From positions 23,335-87,334 of the forward strand of contig JBBDJH010000013.1 in the NCBI GenBank assembly GCA_040879985.1: 64,000 nucleotides of DNA, given 5' to 3'. Source of the DNA: VRUE01 sp040879985 (GTDB taxonomy: Bacteria > Actinomycetota > Thermoleophilia > Solirubrobacterales > 70-9). Below the pieces are notes generated by a model. The model made no database searches. It saw only the letters and a program-made list of their open reading frames with translations, and had not been told where the DNA came from. The position numbers and the translations under genes are program-made. This document shows positions 15,869 through 24,129 of this stretch, piece by piece; the stretch's first letter is position 1, and every line of letters begins with the position of its first letter.

Positions 15869-16740
15869 CTCAGAACTGACTTGCTGACGCTGCCGATGCC
15901 GAGCAGGCCCGGCCCGACGTGGGCGCCGAGGACGGCGCCGATCTCGGAGATGAAGGCGGGCTCGCAGCCGAAGATCTCGCGCGCGTCGTCGGCCAGGGCG
16001 GCGGCGGTCTCGTCGGCCTGGATGTGCTGCACGACCCAGGCGTCGAGGCCGGACTCGTGGCGCTCGCGGGCGTAGTCGCGCAGCCGCTCGATCGAGCGGG
16101 CGCGGGTGCGGACCCGCTCCACCGGCGTGATCTCCTCCTCCAGGGTGAGGATCGGCTTGATCTTCAGGGCCGAGCCGATGAAGGCGCTGGCGCCGCCGAT
16201 CCGCCCCCCCCGTCGCAGGTACTCGAGCGTGTCGATCGCGAACCACATCTTCAGCTCCTCGCGGGTCCGTTCGGCGCGGGCGAGCGTCGCCTCGGCGTCG
16301 TCGCCGGCCGCCGCGGCCGCCGCGGCGCCGAGCGCGCAGAGGCCCAGGCCGCCGGCCGCCGAGCGCGAGTCGAAGACCTTGACCCGCTCGCCGCCCTTGT
16401 CCTCGGCGATCAGTCGCTCGCGCGCCTGGTTGGCGGCCTCGTAGGTGCCGGAGATGCCGGCCGAGATGTGGACCGAGACGATCTCGCGGCCCGCCGCGAG
16501 CAGCGGCTCGTAGACGGCGGTGAAGTCGCCGACGGAGGGCTGCGAGGTCGTCGCGCCGCCCTCCGAGGCGCGCAGCTTCTCGAAGAAGGCGCCGTAGTCG
16601 ACGATCTCGGACTCGCGCTGCTGGTCGCCGTCGATCGAGACGTAGAGGCTGACCACCTCGATGTCGCGTTCGGCGAGGAGGTCGGCGGGAAGGTAGGCGG
16701 TGCTGTCGCAGACGACGACGGTTGGCGTGGCAGCGGTCAA
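15865..16740 (-). CDS. DegV family fatty-acid-binding protein
   Basis: 291 residues from a TTG at 16740, chosen because an earlier in-frame ATG at 16821 would overlap the divergent erpA. DegV/FakB proteins bind one fatty acid in a buried pocket and can present it to a kinase for phosphorylation. Seen: VVVCDSTAYLPADLL at the N-terminus, the conserved HISAGISGTYEAAN near residue 116 and RRGGRIGGASAFIGSALKIKP near 180. No fakA kinase gene is visible here. Start codon is the weakest part of the call. Confidence 0.82.
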   Translation of the reverse strand: MTAATPTVVVCDSTAYLPADLLAERDIEVVSLYVSIDGDQQRESEIVDYGAFFEKLRASEGGATTSQPSVGDFTAVYEPLLAAGREIVSVHISAGISGTYEAANQARERLIAEDKGGERVKVFDSRSAAGGLGLCALGAAAAAAAGDDAEATLARAERTREELKMWFAIDTLEYLRRGGRIGGASAFIGSALKIKPILTLEEEITPVERVRTRARSIERLRDYARERHESGLDAWVVQHIQADETAAALADDAREIFGCEPAFISEIGAVLGAHVGPGLLGIGSVSKSVLS

Positions 16741-16767
16741 GACAAGCGATTCTCGCAGACCTGCCGC

Positions 16768-16773
16768 TACACT
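16768..16773 (+). promoter_or_regulatory. Candidate leaderless -10 box for erpA
   Basis: TACACT lies 7 bases before the GTG at 16781 and no Shine-Dalgarno is present. Confidence 0.45.
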
Positions 16774-16780
16774 TTGTGAA

Positions 16781-17152
16781 GTGACCGATACCCCCCAAGA
16801 GGCGATCACCCTGACCGACAAGGCGGCCGAGAAGGTCAGCGAGCTGCTCGGCGGTCAGGACGATTCCCAGGACCAGGCGCTGCGCGTCGCCGTCCGCGGC
16901 GGCGGTTGCTCCGGATTCCAGTACGCGCTCGCCTTCGACCGTGCCAAGGACGACGACCACGTCTTCGAGGTCGACGGCGTCGCCGTCGTCGTCGACAAGG
17001 TCAGCATGCAGTTCGTCTTCGGCTCAGAGGTCGACTACGTCGAAGGCCTGCAGGGCGCCGGCTTCCAGGTCAACAACCCGAATGTTGTTGCGGCCTGCGG
17101 ATGCGGGTCCTCCTTCCAGGTCAAAGACGAGGCCGAGTCGGCCGCCGTCTGA
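16781..17152 (+). CDS. erpA: Iron-sulfur cluster insertion protein (A-type carrier)
   Basis: 123 residues. A-type carriers (IscA/ErpA/SufA) receive Fe-S clusters from a scaffold and deliver them to apo-enzymes. The three cluster-ligating cysteines are present: Cys43 in GGGCSGFQY and Cys106 and Cys108 in ACGCGSSF at the C-terminus. Faces the glutaredoxin-BolA pair on the other strand, a second Fe-S trafficking module, with 12 bases between the stops. ErpA versus IscA/SufA cannot be separated by motif; the gene name follows common actinobacterial usage. Confidence 0.88.
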   Translation: MTDTPQEAITLTDKAAEKVSELLGGQDDSQDQALRVAVRGGGCSGFQYALAFDRAKDDDHVFEVDGVAVVVDKVSMQFVFGSEVDYVEGLQGAGFQVNNPNVVAACGCGSSFQVKDEAESAAV

Positions 17153-17164
17153 GCGCCCGGTCCG

Positions 17165-17548
17165 CTACTCGATCTGCAGGGGCGGCGATTGCGCCGGAGG
17201 CGCCTGCTGCTGCGGCGCCGTCGGCGGCTGCTCGACCCCCAGCGCCTCGGCCAGCTCGCCGGAGTCGAACATCTCCTCGACGATGTCGGCGCCGCCGAGC
17301 AGCTCGCCGTTGACGTAGAGCTGCGGGAAGGTCTGCCAGTCGGAGATCTCGGCGGTCACCTCGCGCAGCGGCTGCAGCGCCGGGAGGACGTCGATCGCGC
17401 CGTACTCGACGTCCAGCGAGTCGAGCACCTGGACGACGCGCAGCGAGAAGCCGCAACGCGGCTCCTCCGGCGTGCCTTTCATGAAGAGCAGAATCGGGTT
17501 GCCCGCGACCAGCTCCTCGACCTTCTGCTTCAGCTGCGGATCGGCCAT
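17165..17548 (-). CDS. grxD: Monothiol glutaredoxin, Grx4/GrxD family (CGFS)
   Basis: 127 residues from ATG 17548; a GTG two codons earlier is also possible. The active site is CGFS within MKGTPEEPRCGFSLRVV, the mark of monothiol glutaredoxins that bind a shared [2Fe-2S] cluster, alone or with BolA. WQTFPQLYVNGELLGGAD is the conserved cis-Pro and glutathione-binding segment. The C-terminal 25 residues form a Pro/Gln-rich tail absent from most homologues. Directly downstream of bolA (13 bases), so a Grx4-BolA complex is very likely. Confidence 0.9.
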   Translation of the reverse strand: MADPQLKQKVEELVAGNPILLFMKGTPEEPRCGFSLRVVQVLDSLDVEYGAIDVLPALQPLREVTAEISDWQTFPQLYVNGELLGGADIVEEMFDSGELAEALGVEQPPTAPQQQAPPAQSPPLQIE

Positions 17549-17561
17549 CGCCACAGACTAA

Positions 17562-17795
17562 CTACCCGGCCACTTCGGTCTTCACCGAGAGGGCGTGGAT
17601 CTGACCGTCGTCGAAGCGCTCCTTGACCGCGGCCTTGACCAGGCGGTGCTGGTCGATCCGCGAGAGGCCCTCGAACTGCGCCGCCGCCACCGTCGCCCGC
17701 AGGTGGTCGCCGGCGCCGGTCTCGTCGACCACCTCGACCGCGGCGCCGGGCAGCGCCGCCGCGATCATCGCCTCCAGTTCCGCCAGGTCGGCCAC
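17562..17795 (-). CDS. bolA: BolA family protein
   Basis: 77 residues from GTG 17795. The class II KH-like BolA fold is indicated by HLRATVAAAQFEGLSRIDQH, with the family pattern FxGxSxxxxHR, and by the C-terminal IHALSVKT. BolA proteins pair with CGFS glutaredoxins to hold or transfer [2Fe-2S] clusters; the adjacent grxD gene fits exactly. The ferredoxin reductase gene starts the same minus-strand run 19 bases upstream, so the three are probably one operon for Fe-S and redox supply. Confidence 0.88.
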   Translation of the reverse strand: MADLAELEAMIAAALPGAAVEVVDETGAGDHLRATVAAAQFEGLSRIDQHRLVKAAVKERFDDGQIHALSVKTEVAG

Positions 17796-17814
17796 GCCCG
17801 AACCGTACCCGGCC

Positions 17815-19233
17815 TCAGCCGGAGACCTTTTCGCCTGGCAGGGAGCCGAGCGTCTCGAGCATCTCCTCGACGCGGACGAACTTGACCCGGGGACGGCCGT
17901 GGGGCTCGCCGCGGCCGACCTCGGCCTGGTCGATCGCCTGCCAGTCCTCGAAGCTGACGTAGCGCACGCCGCGCTCGGCGAGCAGGTCCTCGACCGCGGC
18001 GGGCTCGGGGCTGGCCGGGTCGAGCAGCGTCTGCGAGCCGACGTCGGCGAGCAGGTGCTGGACCGTCTCCAGGGCGTCTTTCTTGTTCGTGCCGATCACA
18101 CCCGAGGGGCCGCGCTTGATCCAGCCGGCGGTGTAGTGGCCGACCTTGTGGCCGGCGTCGTGCGAGTCGAGCACGCGGCCGCCCTCGTTGAGGATCAGGC
18201 CGCGCTCATCGTCGAAGGGGACGCCCTCGATCGGGATCCCGGTGTAGCCGACCGAGCGCAGGACCAGGCCGCACTCGAGCTCTTCGCGCTCGCCGGTGTC
18301 CCTGGCGCGCAGCGAGCCGCCTTCCTCGACCAGCTCGTTGCGGCCGACGACGACCGATTCGACCCTGCCGTCGCCCTTGATCTCGACCGGCGAGGCGAGG
18401 AAGCGCAGCACGATCCGCTGCTTCTTGCCCTGCGGCGTGCGCTGCGCGAACTCGCGCAGGGTCTCGACGTTGACCCGGGTCGTCTTGTCGGCCTCCTCGG
18501 ACTCGAGGTAGGCGGCGCTGGCCGGGTCGAGCTCGACCTCGGCCGGGTCGACGATCACGTCGGCGTCGTCCATCTCGCCGAGCTCCTTGATCTCCGGGTT
18601 GGTGAAGGCCGCCTGCACCGGGCCGCGCCGGCCGAGCACGACGATCTCGCGGATCCCCTTGCGGTCGAGCCGCTCGATCGCGTGGTCGGCGGTGTCGGTC
18701 TGGCGCAGCTCGCCGTCGGTCAGGGCGAGCATCCGCGCCACGTCCATCGCCACGTTGCCGTTGCCGATCACCACCGCCCGCTCGCCGGCGAGGTCGAACT
18801 CTTCGTCGCAGTAGTCGGGGTGGGCGTTGTACCAGCCGACGAAGGCCGTGGCCGCGTGGCTTCCGGGTAGCTCCTCGCCGGGGACGCCGAGCTTGCGGTC
18901 GGTCTCGCAGCCGACCGTGAAGACGATCGCGTGGTAGAGGCGCTCGAGGTCCTCGACCTCGATGTCGTGGCCGACCTTGACGTTGCCGAAGAAGCGGAAG
19001 CCCTCGCGCGCGGCGGTTTTTTCGTAGACGCGGATCACCGACTTGATCTTCGGGTGGTCCGGCGCGACGCCGCCGCGAACCAGGCCGAAGGGGGTCGGCA
19101 GGCGGTCGAAGAGATCGACCTGGGCGTGCGTGTCGGCGTCCTTGAGGATGTGCTCGGCGGCGTAGAAGCCGGAGGGGCCGGCGCCGACGATCGCGACGCG
19201 GACGGGGTTATCTGCGGTTCCGATCTGGGTCAT
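17815..19233 (-). CDS. fprA: FAD-dependent ferredoxin--NADP reductase, FprA/adrenodoxin reductase type
   Basis: 472 residues. FAD-binding VAIVGAGPSGFYAAEHIL at residue 13, the adrenodoxin-reductase signature FDRLPTPFGLVRGGVAPDH near 42, NADP-binding VVIGNGNVAMDVARML near 150 and the C-terminal GWIKRGPSGVIGTNK. It passes electrons between NADPH and ferredoxin in the cytosol. The C-terminal 60 residues (ending near VRVEEMLETLG) extend the core in the usual FprA way. TATCCT 11 bases before the ATG could be a leaderless -10. Head gene of fprA-bolA-grxD. Confidence 0.9.
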   Translation of the reverse strand: MTQIGTADNPVRVAIVGAGPSGFYAAEHILKDADTHAQVDLFDRLPTPFGLVRGGVAPDHPKIKSVIRVYEKTAAREGFRFFGNVKVGHDIEVEDLERLYHAIVFTVGCETDRKLGVPGEELPGSHAATAFVGWYNAHPDYCDEEFDLAGERAVVIGNGNVAMDVARMLALTDGELRQTDTADHAIERLDRKGIREIVVLGRRGPVQAAFTNPEIKELGEMDDADVIVDPAEVELDPASAAYLESEEADKTTRVNVETLREFAQRTPQGKKQRIVLRFLASPVEIKGDGRVESVVVGRNELVEEGGSLRARDTGEREELECGLVLRSVGYTGIPIEGVPFDDERGLILNEGGRVLDSHDAGHKVGHYTAGWIKRGPSGVIGTNKKDALETVQHLLADVGSQTLLDPASPEPAAVEDLLAERGVRYVSFEDWQAIDQAEVGRGEPHGRPRVKFVRVEEMLETLGSLPGEKVSG

Positions 19234-19272
19234 GCGAACGCGGAAGGATAGGGAACGGTGGCCGCCCGTCGC

Positions 19273-19815
19273 CTACGCGGCGAGCAGCTGGCCGCTGCAC
19301 TGCGGGCAGATGCCGTGGTCGAGCACCGGCATCTCGTCGCGGCGGAAGAGCTCCAGCCGCTCCGCCGCCTCCTCGACCTCGACCCACTCGCCCTCGACCA
19401 GGAAGCGGTCGCACCAGGCGCACATCGGCAGGAAGGCGCCATCGTCGCGCGCCGCCTCGGGGTCGAGCAGCGGCTGCGGCTCCTCGCGCTCCCGCTCGCC
19501 GCGCAGCCGGGCCGAGAACAGCACCACGCGGCCGCTGCTGTCGGCGGCGATGCGGATGTCCATCTCGCGGGTCACGTCGGGCCCGTCGCAGCGGAAGGGC
19601 AGCTCGATGTCGCGCACGCCTTCGCGCACCCGGCGCAGCAGCAGCTTCTGCAGCTTGCGCACCTCGTGGCCGGCGACGAAGTCCCAGAGCGAGCGGCCGA
19701 GGCAGTCGACCGCCCCCTCCCAGCCATTCTCCGCCGCAAAGGCATAGAAGCCTTCGTCGACCCGGATCAGGCGGTCTTCGTCGTCGATCGCGTAGCTGAG
19801 GGCATCAACGGTCAT
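19273..19815 (-). CDS. PAS-like sensor domain protein with C-terminal CxxC...CxxC knuckle
   Basis: 180 residues. The N-terminal two thirds read as a PAS-type fold (LSYAIDDEDRLIRVDEGFYA, then GRSLWDFVAGHEVRKLQ). The C-terminal third carries MCAWCDRF and GICPQCSG about 35 residues apart, a four-cysteine motif that in other proteins follows PAS domains of sensor kinases and probably binds zinc or iron. There is no kinase or DNA-binding domain, so it may be a stand-alone redox or ligand sensor. GATAAT (minus strand, bases 19823-19828) lies 7 bases before the ATG: a near-consensus leaderless -10. Confidence 0.55.
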   Translation of the reverse strand: MTVDALSYAIDDEDRLIRVDEGFYAFAAENGWEGAVDCLGRSLWDFVAGHEVRKLQKLLLRRVREGVRDIELPFRCDGPDVTREMDIRIAADSSGRVVLFSARLRGEREREEPQPLLDPEAARDDGAFLPMCAWCDRFLVEGEWVEVEEAAERLELFRRDEMPVLDHGICPQCSGQLLAA

Positions 19816-19823
19816 TCGACCGA

Positions 19824-20522
19824 TTATCGGTCATATACCGGTACGGCTGAAGCCGTGCCGTCGAGCGCGTCCAGCGCCCGGCCCGTCGACATCGCCACGC
19901 AGGTGAAGATCGGCGTCTCGCGCTCGGTGTAGGCGCTCGACTCGGTCGGCCGCAGCTCCTGCACGAGGTCGAGGAACTCGCCCGGGTCGTCGCCCTCGAA
20001 GGCGACGACGAACTCCTGGTCGTCGAGGCCGAACGAGTAGGAGGTGTTGATCGCGATCTCCGGGTGGCGGCGGCCGACCTCGATGTGGCTCTTCATGATC
20101 CGCCCGCGCTCCTCCGCCGGCAGCCCGTACCAGCGGCGCTGCTTGACCATCGGGTAGAGGAAGAGGTACTTGCGCTCGGAGACGCAGATCTCCGGCCGCG
20201 CCCCCTCCTCGCTGTACGGGGAGCGCTTGGTCATCGAGAGGAAGGAGTGCGGCGTCGCCGCCCACTTGGCCAGGCCGCTCTGCCCGAGCACGACGTGGAA
20301 GGTGTGCAGGTCGTCGAGGTTGGGGCTCTGGCTGAGGATCACCAGGTCGACGTCGCCGCGGGTGCCTATGGTTGAGTAGGCGCGCAGAGAGCGGTCGACG
20401 GCGAAATCGTCACAGGCCGCGAGGAACTCCTGCTTGTCGGCGGCGCGCAGCTCGGCGTCGCGGCGGCGCCACTCGGGGTCGATCTTGAAGAAAGTGAACT
20501 TGGCGAACGTGCGGTCGGCCAT
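19824..20522 (-). CDS. hemQ: Coproheme decarboxylase (HemQ), chlorite dismutase-like
   Basis: 232 residues. HemQ finishes haem b synthesis in the coproporphyrin-dependent route by oxidative decarboxylation of coproheme III. The family block is clear: RKYLFLYPMVKQRRWYGLP near residue 113, holding the active-site Tyr, then MKSHIEVGRRHPE with the proximal His, then NTSYSFGLDDQEFVVAFEG. Its presence supports a Gram-positive/actinobacterial haem pathway. The ATG at 20522 overlaps the start of the divergent membrane protein gene by 14 bases, which is unusual for two head-to-head genes. Confidence 0.93.
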   Translation of the reverse strand: MADRTFAKFTFFKIDPEWRRRDAELRAADKQEFLAACDDFAVDRSLRAYSTIGTRGDVDLVILSQSPNLDDLHTFHVVLGQSGLAKWAATPHSFLSMTKRSPYSEEGARPEICVSERKYLFLYPMVKQRRWYGLPAEERGRIMKSHIEVGRRHPEIAINTSYSFGLDDQEFVVAFEGDDPGEFLDLVQELRPTESSAYTERETPIFTCVAMSTGRALDALDGTASAVPVYDR

Positions 20523-21816
20523 CGCGGTCACGATAGCGCCGGCGGCGCTGGTGGCCGTGGCCATCGGCCTGCTGCTGGCACTGCACGCGGCGGGGGCGGG
20601 GTTCCAGGGCGATCCGCTGGCGGTCGTGCGGGACGCGGCGCCGGGCGACCGCCTGTTCGACGTCGCCGGGCGGCGCGGTCCGGTGATCGGCGTGACGCTG
20701 CTCGTCTGGCTGGCGGGCTTCGCCATCGCGATGGCGGTCGAACGCCTCTCGACGCGTTCCGGTGTGCCTTTCGGACCCCTGAGGTCCGAAAGGCACACCG
20801 GAAGGGTCGCCGCCCGTTTGCTGGCGCTCTCGTTGGTCTACCTGCCGCTGCTCTGCTTGGCTGGGGCGGCGCTCGAGCCGAGCGTCGCGGCGGAACCCCT
20901 GCTGGTCATGCTCGGCGCCCCGGCGCTGGCGGCGCTGACGCTGACAGCATTTGGGGGCCGCCGGACGGGCGCCGAACGCCGCCCTTCCGGCGGCTACCGG
21001 GCGCTGGCCTTCGCCTGCGCGGCGACGGTGCTCGCCTGCGCGATCGACCTGATCGCCGGGTCGCCGCTGACCCAGCTCTCGCTGGCCGGCCCCAATCCGG
21101 CCGGCGGGCACCGCTTCTACGGGGTCGGCAACGAGCTCGAGGCGGCGCTGGTGGTCATGGTCCTGGCCGGGACGGGGGCGGCGCTGGCGACTTTGACCGT
21201 GTCCGGGCACGGTCAAAGTCCAACGCGGCGCTGGGGGCCGGCCGCGTTCCTGGTCGTCGCGTCTGTCTTCACCTTCGTTTTCGCCTACGGGCGTTACGGG
21301 GCCGACGTCGGCGCGGCGATCTCGCTGCCGCTCGGCGCCGCGGTCGCCGCGGCGCTGCTGGCCGGACGGCCGCGCCTGGCCTGGGCGGCGCTGCTGCTGC
21401 CGATCCCGGCGCTGGCGCTGCTCGCCGCCGCCGACCTGCTGACCGGCGCCGGCGCCCACCTGACCAGCAGCGTCCTCGACGCCGACAGCGGCGGCGACGC
21501 GCTCGCCGTCCTCGGCGACCGCCTGCGCGAGGCGGGGGAGAGCTTCGGTCGGCCGCTCCTCCTCGTCGGCCTGCCCGTGGTCCTCGCCGCCGCAGCGACC
21601 GCCTGGCTGCGCCGCGACCGCCTGGCTGACTGGCTGCGCGACGTGCCGGCGATGCGCGCCGGTCTGCTCGGCGCCCTCGCCGCGACGCTCGTCGGCACCC
21701 TCGCCAACGACTCGGGCGCCCTGCTGCTCGAGATCGGCGCCGCCTACCTGCTCGTTTTCATAGCCTTCGCCTGGGCCGAAAGCGAGCGCCCGGATCGGGG
21801 CCGTCCCATCCTCTAG
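20509..21816 (+). CDS. Polytopic membrane protein of unknown function
   Basis: 435 residues from a GTG at 20509, about ten hydrophobic helices. Conserved-looking polar motifs between helices are GGHRFYGVGNELEAAL near 200, YGRYGADVGAAI near 260 and LANDSGALLLEIGAAY near 400. I do not recognise a defined family. Two hairpin repeats are embedded in frame: type A at 20757-20803 (about residues 83-99, reading PFGPLRSERHTG) and type C at 21189-21220 (about residues 227-238), both in predicted loops. The start overlaps hemQ by 14 bases and a later start cannot be excluded. Confidence 0.65.
   Translation: MRSAIAVTIAPAALVAVAIGLLLALHAAGAGFQGDPLAVVRDAAPGDRLFDVAGRRGPVIGVTLLVWLAGFAIAMAVERLSTRSGVPFGPLRSERHTGRVAARLLALSLVYLPLLCLAGAALEPSVAAEPLLVMLGAPALAALTLTAFGGRRTGAERRPSGGYRALAFACAATVLACAIDLIAGSPLTQLSLAGPNPAGGHRFYGVGNELEAALVVMVLAGTGAALATLTVSGHGQSPTRRWGPAAFLVVASVFTFVFAYGRYGADVGAAISLPLGAAVAAALLAGRPRLAWAALLLPIPALALLAAADLLTGAGAHLTSSVLDADSGGDALAVLGDRLREAGESFGRPLLLVGLPVVLAAAATAWLRRDRLADWLRDVPAMRAGLLGALAATLVGTLANDSGALLLEIGAAYLLVFIAFAWAESERPDRGRPIL
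20757..20803. repeat. Hairpin element, stem type A, inside coding sequence
   Basis: The strongest copy: 21-bp perfect arms (20757-20777 and 20783-20803) around CCTGA. The stem begins TTCCGGTGTGCCTTTC. It is read through in frame by the membrane protein gene and encodes a polar loop between helices. Confidence 0.88.
21189..21220. repeat. Hairpin element, stem type C, inside coding sequence
   Basis: Perfect 13-bp arms GACTTTGACCGTG / CACGGTCAAAGTC around TCCGGG. The sequence beyond the right arm (CCAACGCG) matches the outer stem of a related element at 54731-54776 in the thermonuclease gene. Confidence 0.7.
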
Positions 21817-21828
21817 GCTTTGCCCCTC

Positions 21829-24126
21829 GTGCGGATCGCCCTTGTCTCGCCATATTCCTGGAGCTACCAGGGGGGCGTGAACCGGCACGTCGAGGCGCTT
21901 GCCGAGGAGTTTCTCGGTCGTGGCCATCACGTGCGTGTGCTCGCGCCCTTCGACCCTCCCGACCGGCTCAGCCGGGCGCTTCATCGCGCCCCCGCGGAGG
22001 CGCGTGAGCTGCCCGATTACCTGGTGCCGATGGGCCGCTCGGCGGGCTTCGGCGCCAACGGCGCCGTCTCCAACCTCGCTCCCTTCCCCGCCGGCGGCGT
22101 GATCGCCCCCCGCCGCGAGCTGCGCCAGGGCCGCTACGACGTCGTCCACATCCACGAGCCGGTCGTGCCGCTGATCGGCTGGAACGCGGCGCTGGGGACG
22201 CCCGCGCCCGCTGTCGGCACCTTCCACTCCTACTCGACCAAGCCGCTGCCCAACCACATCGCCTCGGCGCTGGGCGCGCGGCGGGTCTTCAACCGGCTCT
22301 CGGCGCGGATCGCCGTCTCCGAGGCGGCCGCGTGGACCGGGCGGCGCTGGTTCGGCGGGCGCTACGAGATCGTCCCCAACGGGGTCGACGTCGATGCGGT
22401 TCCACACGGCGCCAAGCCTCCTAGCGACGAGCTGCGGCTGGTCTTCGTCGGCCGCCCGGAGGAGCGCAAGGGTCTGCCGGTCCTGCTCAGCGCCTTCGAA
22501 GCGCTGATCGAGCACGTGCCCAGCCGCCTGACCGTGATCGGGGCCGAGCGCGAGGACGTGCTGCGCTACCTCGCCGACCCCGAGACGATCGGCTCGATCG
22601 ACGTCCGCGGCCGGGTCTCTCATGCGGGCCTCTGGGAGGCCCTGCACGAGGCCGATCTGCTCTGCGCCCCGTCGCTCTCCGGCGAGAGCTTCGGGATGGT
22701 TCTCACCGAGGCATTCGCCGCCGGCACCCCGGCGATCGCCTCGGCGATCGCCGGTTACAGCGACGTCGTCACAGACGGGGTCGACGGCGTGCTCGTCCCG
22801 CCCGGCGACTCGCAGCGCCTCGCCGAGGAGCTGCAGCGCGCCCATCACGAGCCCGAGCGCCTCGCGGCGATGGGCGCGGCGGCGCGGCGGAGTGCCCAGC
22901 GCTACGCCTGGCCGCACGTCGCCGACCGCGTCACCGAGGTCTACCAGCAGGCGATCGAGGCGCCCGCGCCGCACGGGGTCGCCGAGCGCGCCGCCCACTG
23001 GGCCGGCATCCGCTCAGCCGACGGCCGCCCAACGAGCCCGCCGCGCCGGCTCGACTCGCTCGACCCCCCGCTCGCCCAGAGCGGCAGCCGCAGGCGCCGC
23101 ATCGCGCGCCGTGCCGGTCTCGGCGTCGCCGGGGCGCTCGGCGCCGGCCTGACCGTGCTCGCCGCGCAGAAGATCGGCGTCGACAATGTGATCGCCAGCA
23201 TCGTCCGCTCCGACCTCAGCTGGGTCCTCGTCGCCTGCGCGCTGATGGCCCTCTCGCTCTTCTTCCGCGCCGCCTCGTGGTACGGGATCGTGCGCGCGGC
23301 GCTGCCCAGCCGCCCGGTGCGCCGCCGCGACGTCACCTCGGCGACGATGATCGGCGTACTGATGTCGGCGACCCTGCCGGCGCGTCTCGGCGAGCCGGCG
23401 AGGGCGATGACCCTGGCGCGGCGGATCGGCCGCATGCGCGAGACCTTCCCGGTGCTGCTCGGCACGCTCGTCTCGCAAACCATGCTCAATATCGTCGCCC
23501 TGGCGCTGCTCGGGGCGATCATCGTCTCCAGCAGCGACCTCTTCGCCTCCAGCACCGAGAAGCTGTTCCTCTTCAGCCTCGTGCCGCTGGCCCTGCTCGT
23601 CGTCGTCCTCGTCGCGCCGGCGCTGATGCGCCGCAACGGCGACGGCCGCCTTGCCCGCATCGGCGCGACGATGCACCAGGCCCTGCTGCAGGTCCGCGCC
23701 GGCCTGGCGGTCTTCCGCCAGCCGCGCCACGGCGCCGTCTCCGCCGCCGCCCAGCTCGGCGCCTGGGCGATCCAGTTGGCGGCCTGCACGGCGTTGCTGG
23801 TGGCGCTCGGCCTGCCCGGCGGGATCGGCGCCGCCGCCGCGGTGCTGTTCGCCGTCAACGTCACCGCCGTCGTCCCCGCGACCCCCTCCAACATCGGCGT
23901 CTTCCAGCTCGCCACGATCAGCGTCCTGCACACCGGCTGGGGAATCGGCACCGCCGACGCGCTCGCCTACGGCGTGATCCTGCAGGCGGTCGAGATCGCC
24001 ACCGCGGTCGCCCTCGGCCTGCCGGCTCTGGTCCGCGAGGGACTGACCTGGAGCGACATGCGGGTGCAGGCGCTTTCCTCGGCGCCGGCGCGGCTGCAGC
24101 CGCGCCGGTCCAGCGAGATCGGCTAG
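21829..24126 (+). CDS. GT4 glycosyltransferase (PimA-like) fused to LPG-synthase-type membrane domain
   Basis: 765 residues from a GTG at 21829. Residues about 1-375 are a GT-B mannosyltransferase-like enzyme: VSPYSWSYQGGVNRHVEALA resembles PimA, and ESFGMVLTEAFAAGTPAIAS is the GT4 nucleotide-sugar (EX7E) motif. After a Pro/Arg-rich linker (about 376-430) the C-terminal 320 residues form some eight helices of the lysylphosphatidylglycerol-synthase transmembrane (UPF0104/AglD) type, with LMSATLPARLGEPARAM and VPATPSNIGVFQ as family motifs. The fusion suggests glycosylation of a lipid carrier coupled to a membrane step. TAGGCT lies 9 bases upstream of the GTG, partly over the previous stop. Confidence 0.82.
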   Translation: MRIALVSPYSWSYQGGVNRHVEALAEEFLGRGHHVRVLAPFDPPDRLSRALHRAPAEARELPDYLVPMGRSAGFGANGAVSNLAPFPAGGVIAPRRELRQGRYDVVHIHEPVVPLIGWNAALGTPAPAVGTFHSYSTKPLPNHIASALGARRVFNRLSARIAVSEAAAWTGRRWFGGRYEIVPNGVDVDAVPHGAKPPSDELRLVFVGRPEERKGLPVLLSAFEALIEHVPSRLTVIGAEREDVLRYLADPETIGSIDVRGRVSHAGLWEALHEADLLCAPSLSGESFGMVLTEAFAAGTPAIASAIAGYSDVVTDGVDGVLVPPGDSQRLAEELQRAHHEPERLAAMGAAARRSAQRYAWPHVADRVTEVYQQAIEAPAPHGVAERAAHWAGIRSADGRPTSPPRRLDSLDPPLAQSGSRRRRIARRAGLGVAGALGAGLTVLAAQKIGVDNVIASIVRSDLSWVLVACALMALSLFFRAASWYGIVRAALPSRPVRRRDVTSATMIGVLMSATLPARLGEPARAMTLARRIGRMRETFPVLLGTLVSQTMLNIVALALLGAIIVSSSDLFASSTEKLFLFSLVPLALLVVVLVAPALMRRNGDGRLARIGATMHQALLQVRAGLAVFRQPRHGAVSAAAQLGAWAIQLAACTALLVALGLPGGIGAAAAVLFAVNVTAVVPATPSNIGVFQLATISVLHTGWGIGTADALAYGVILQAVEIATAVALGLPALVREGLTWSDMRVQALSSAPARLQPRRSSEIG

Positions 24127-24129
24127 TCC

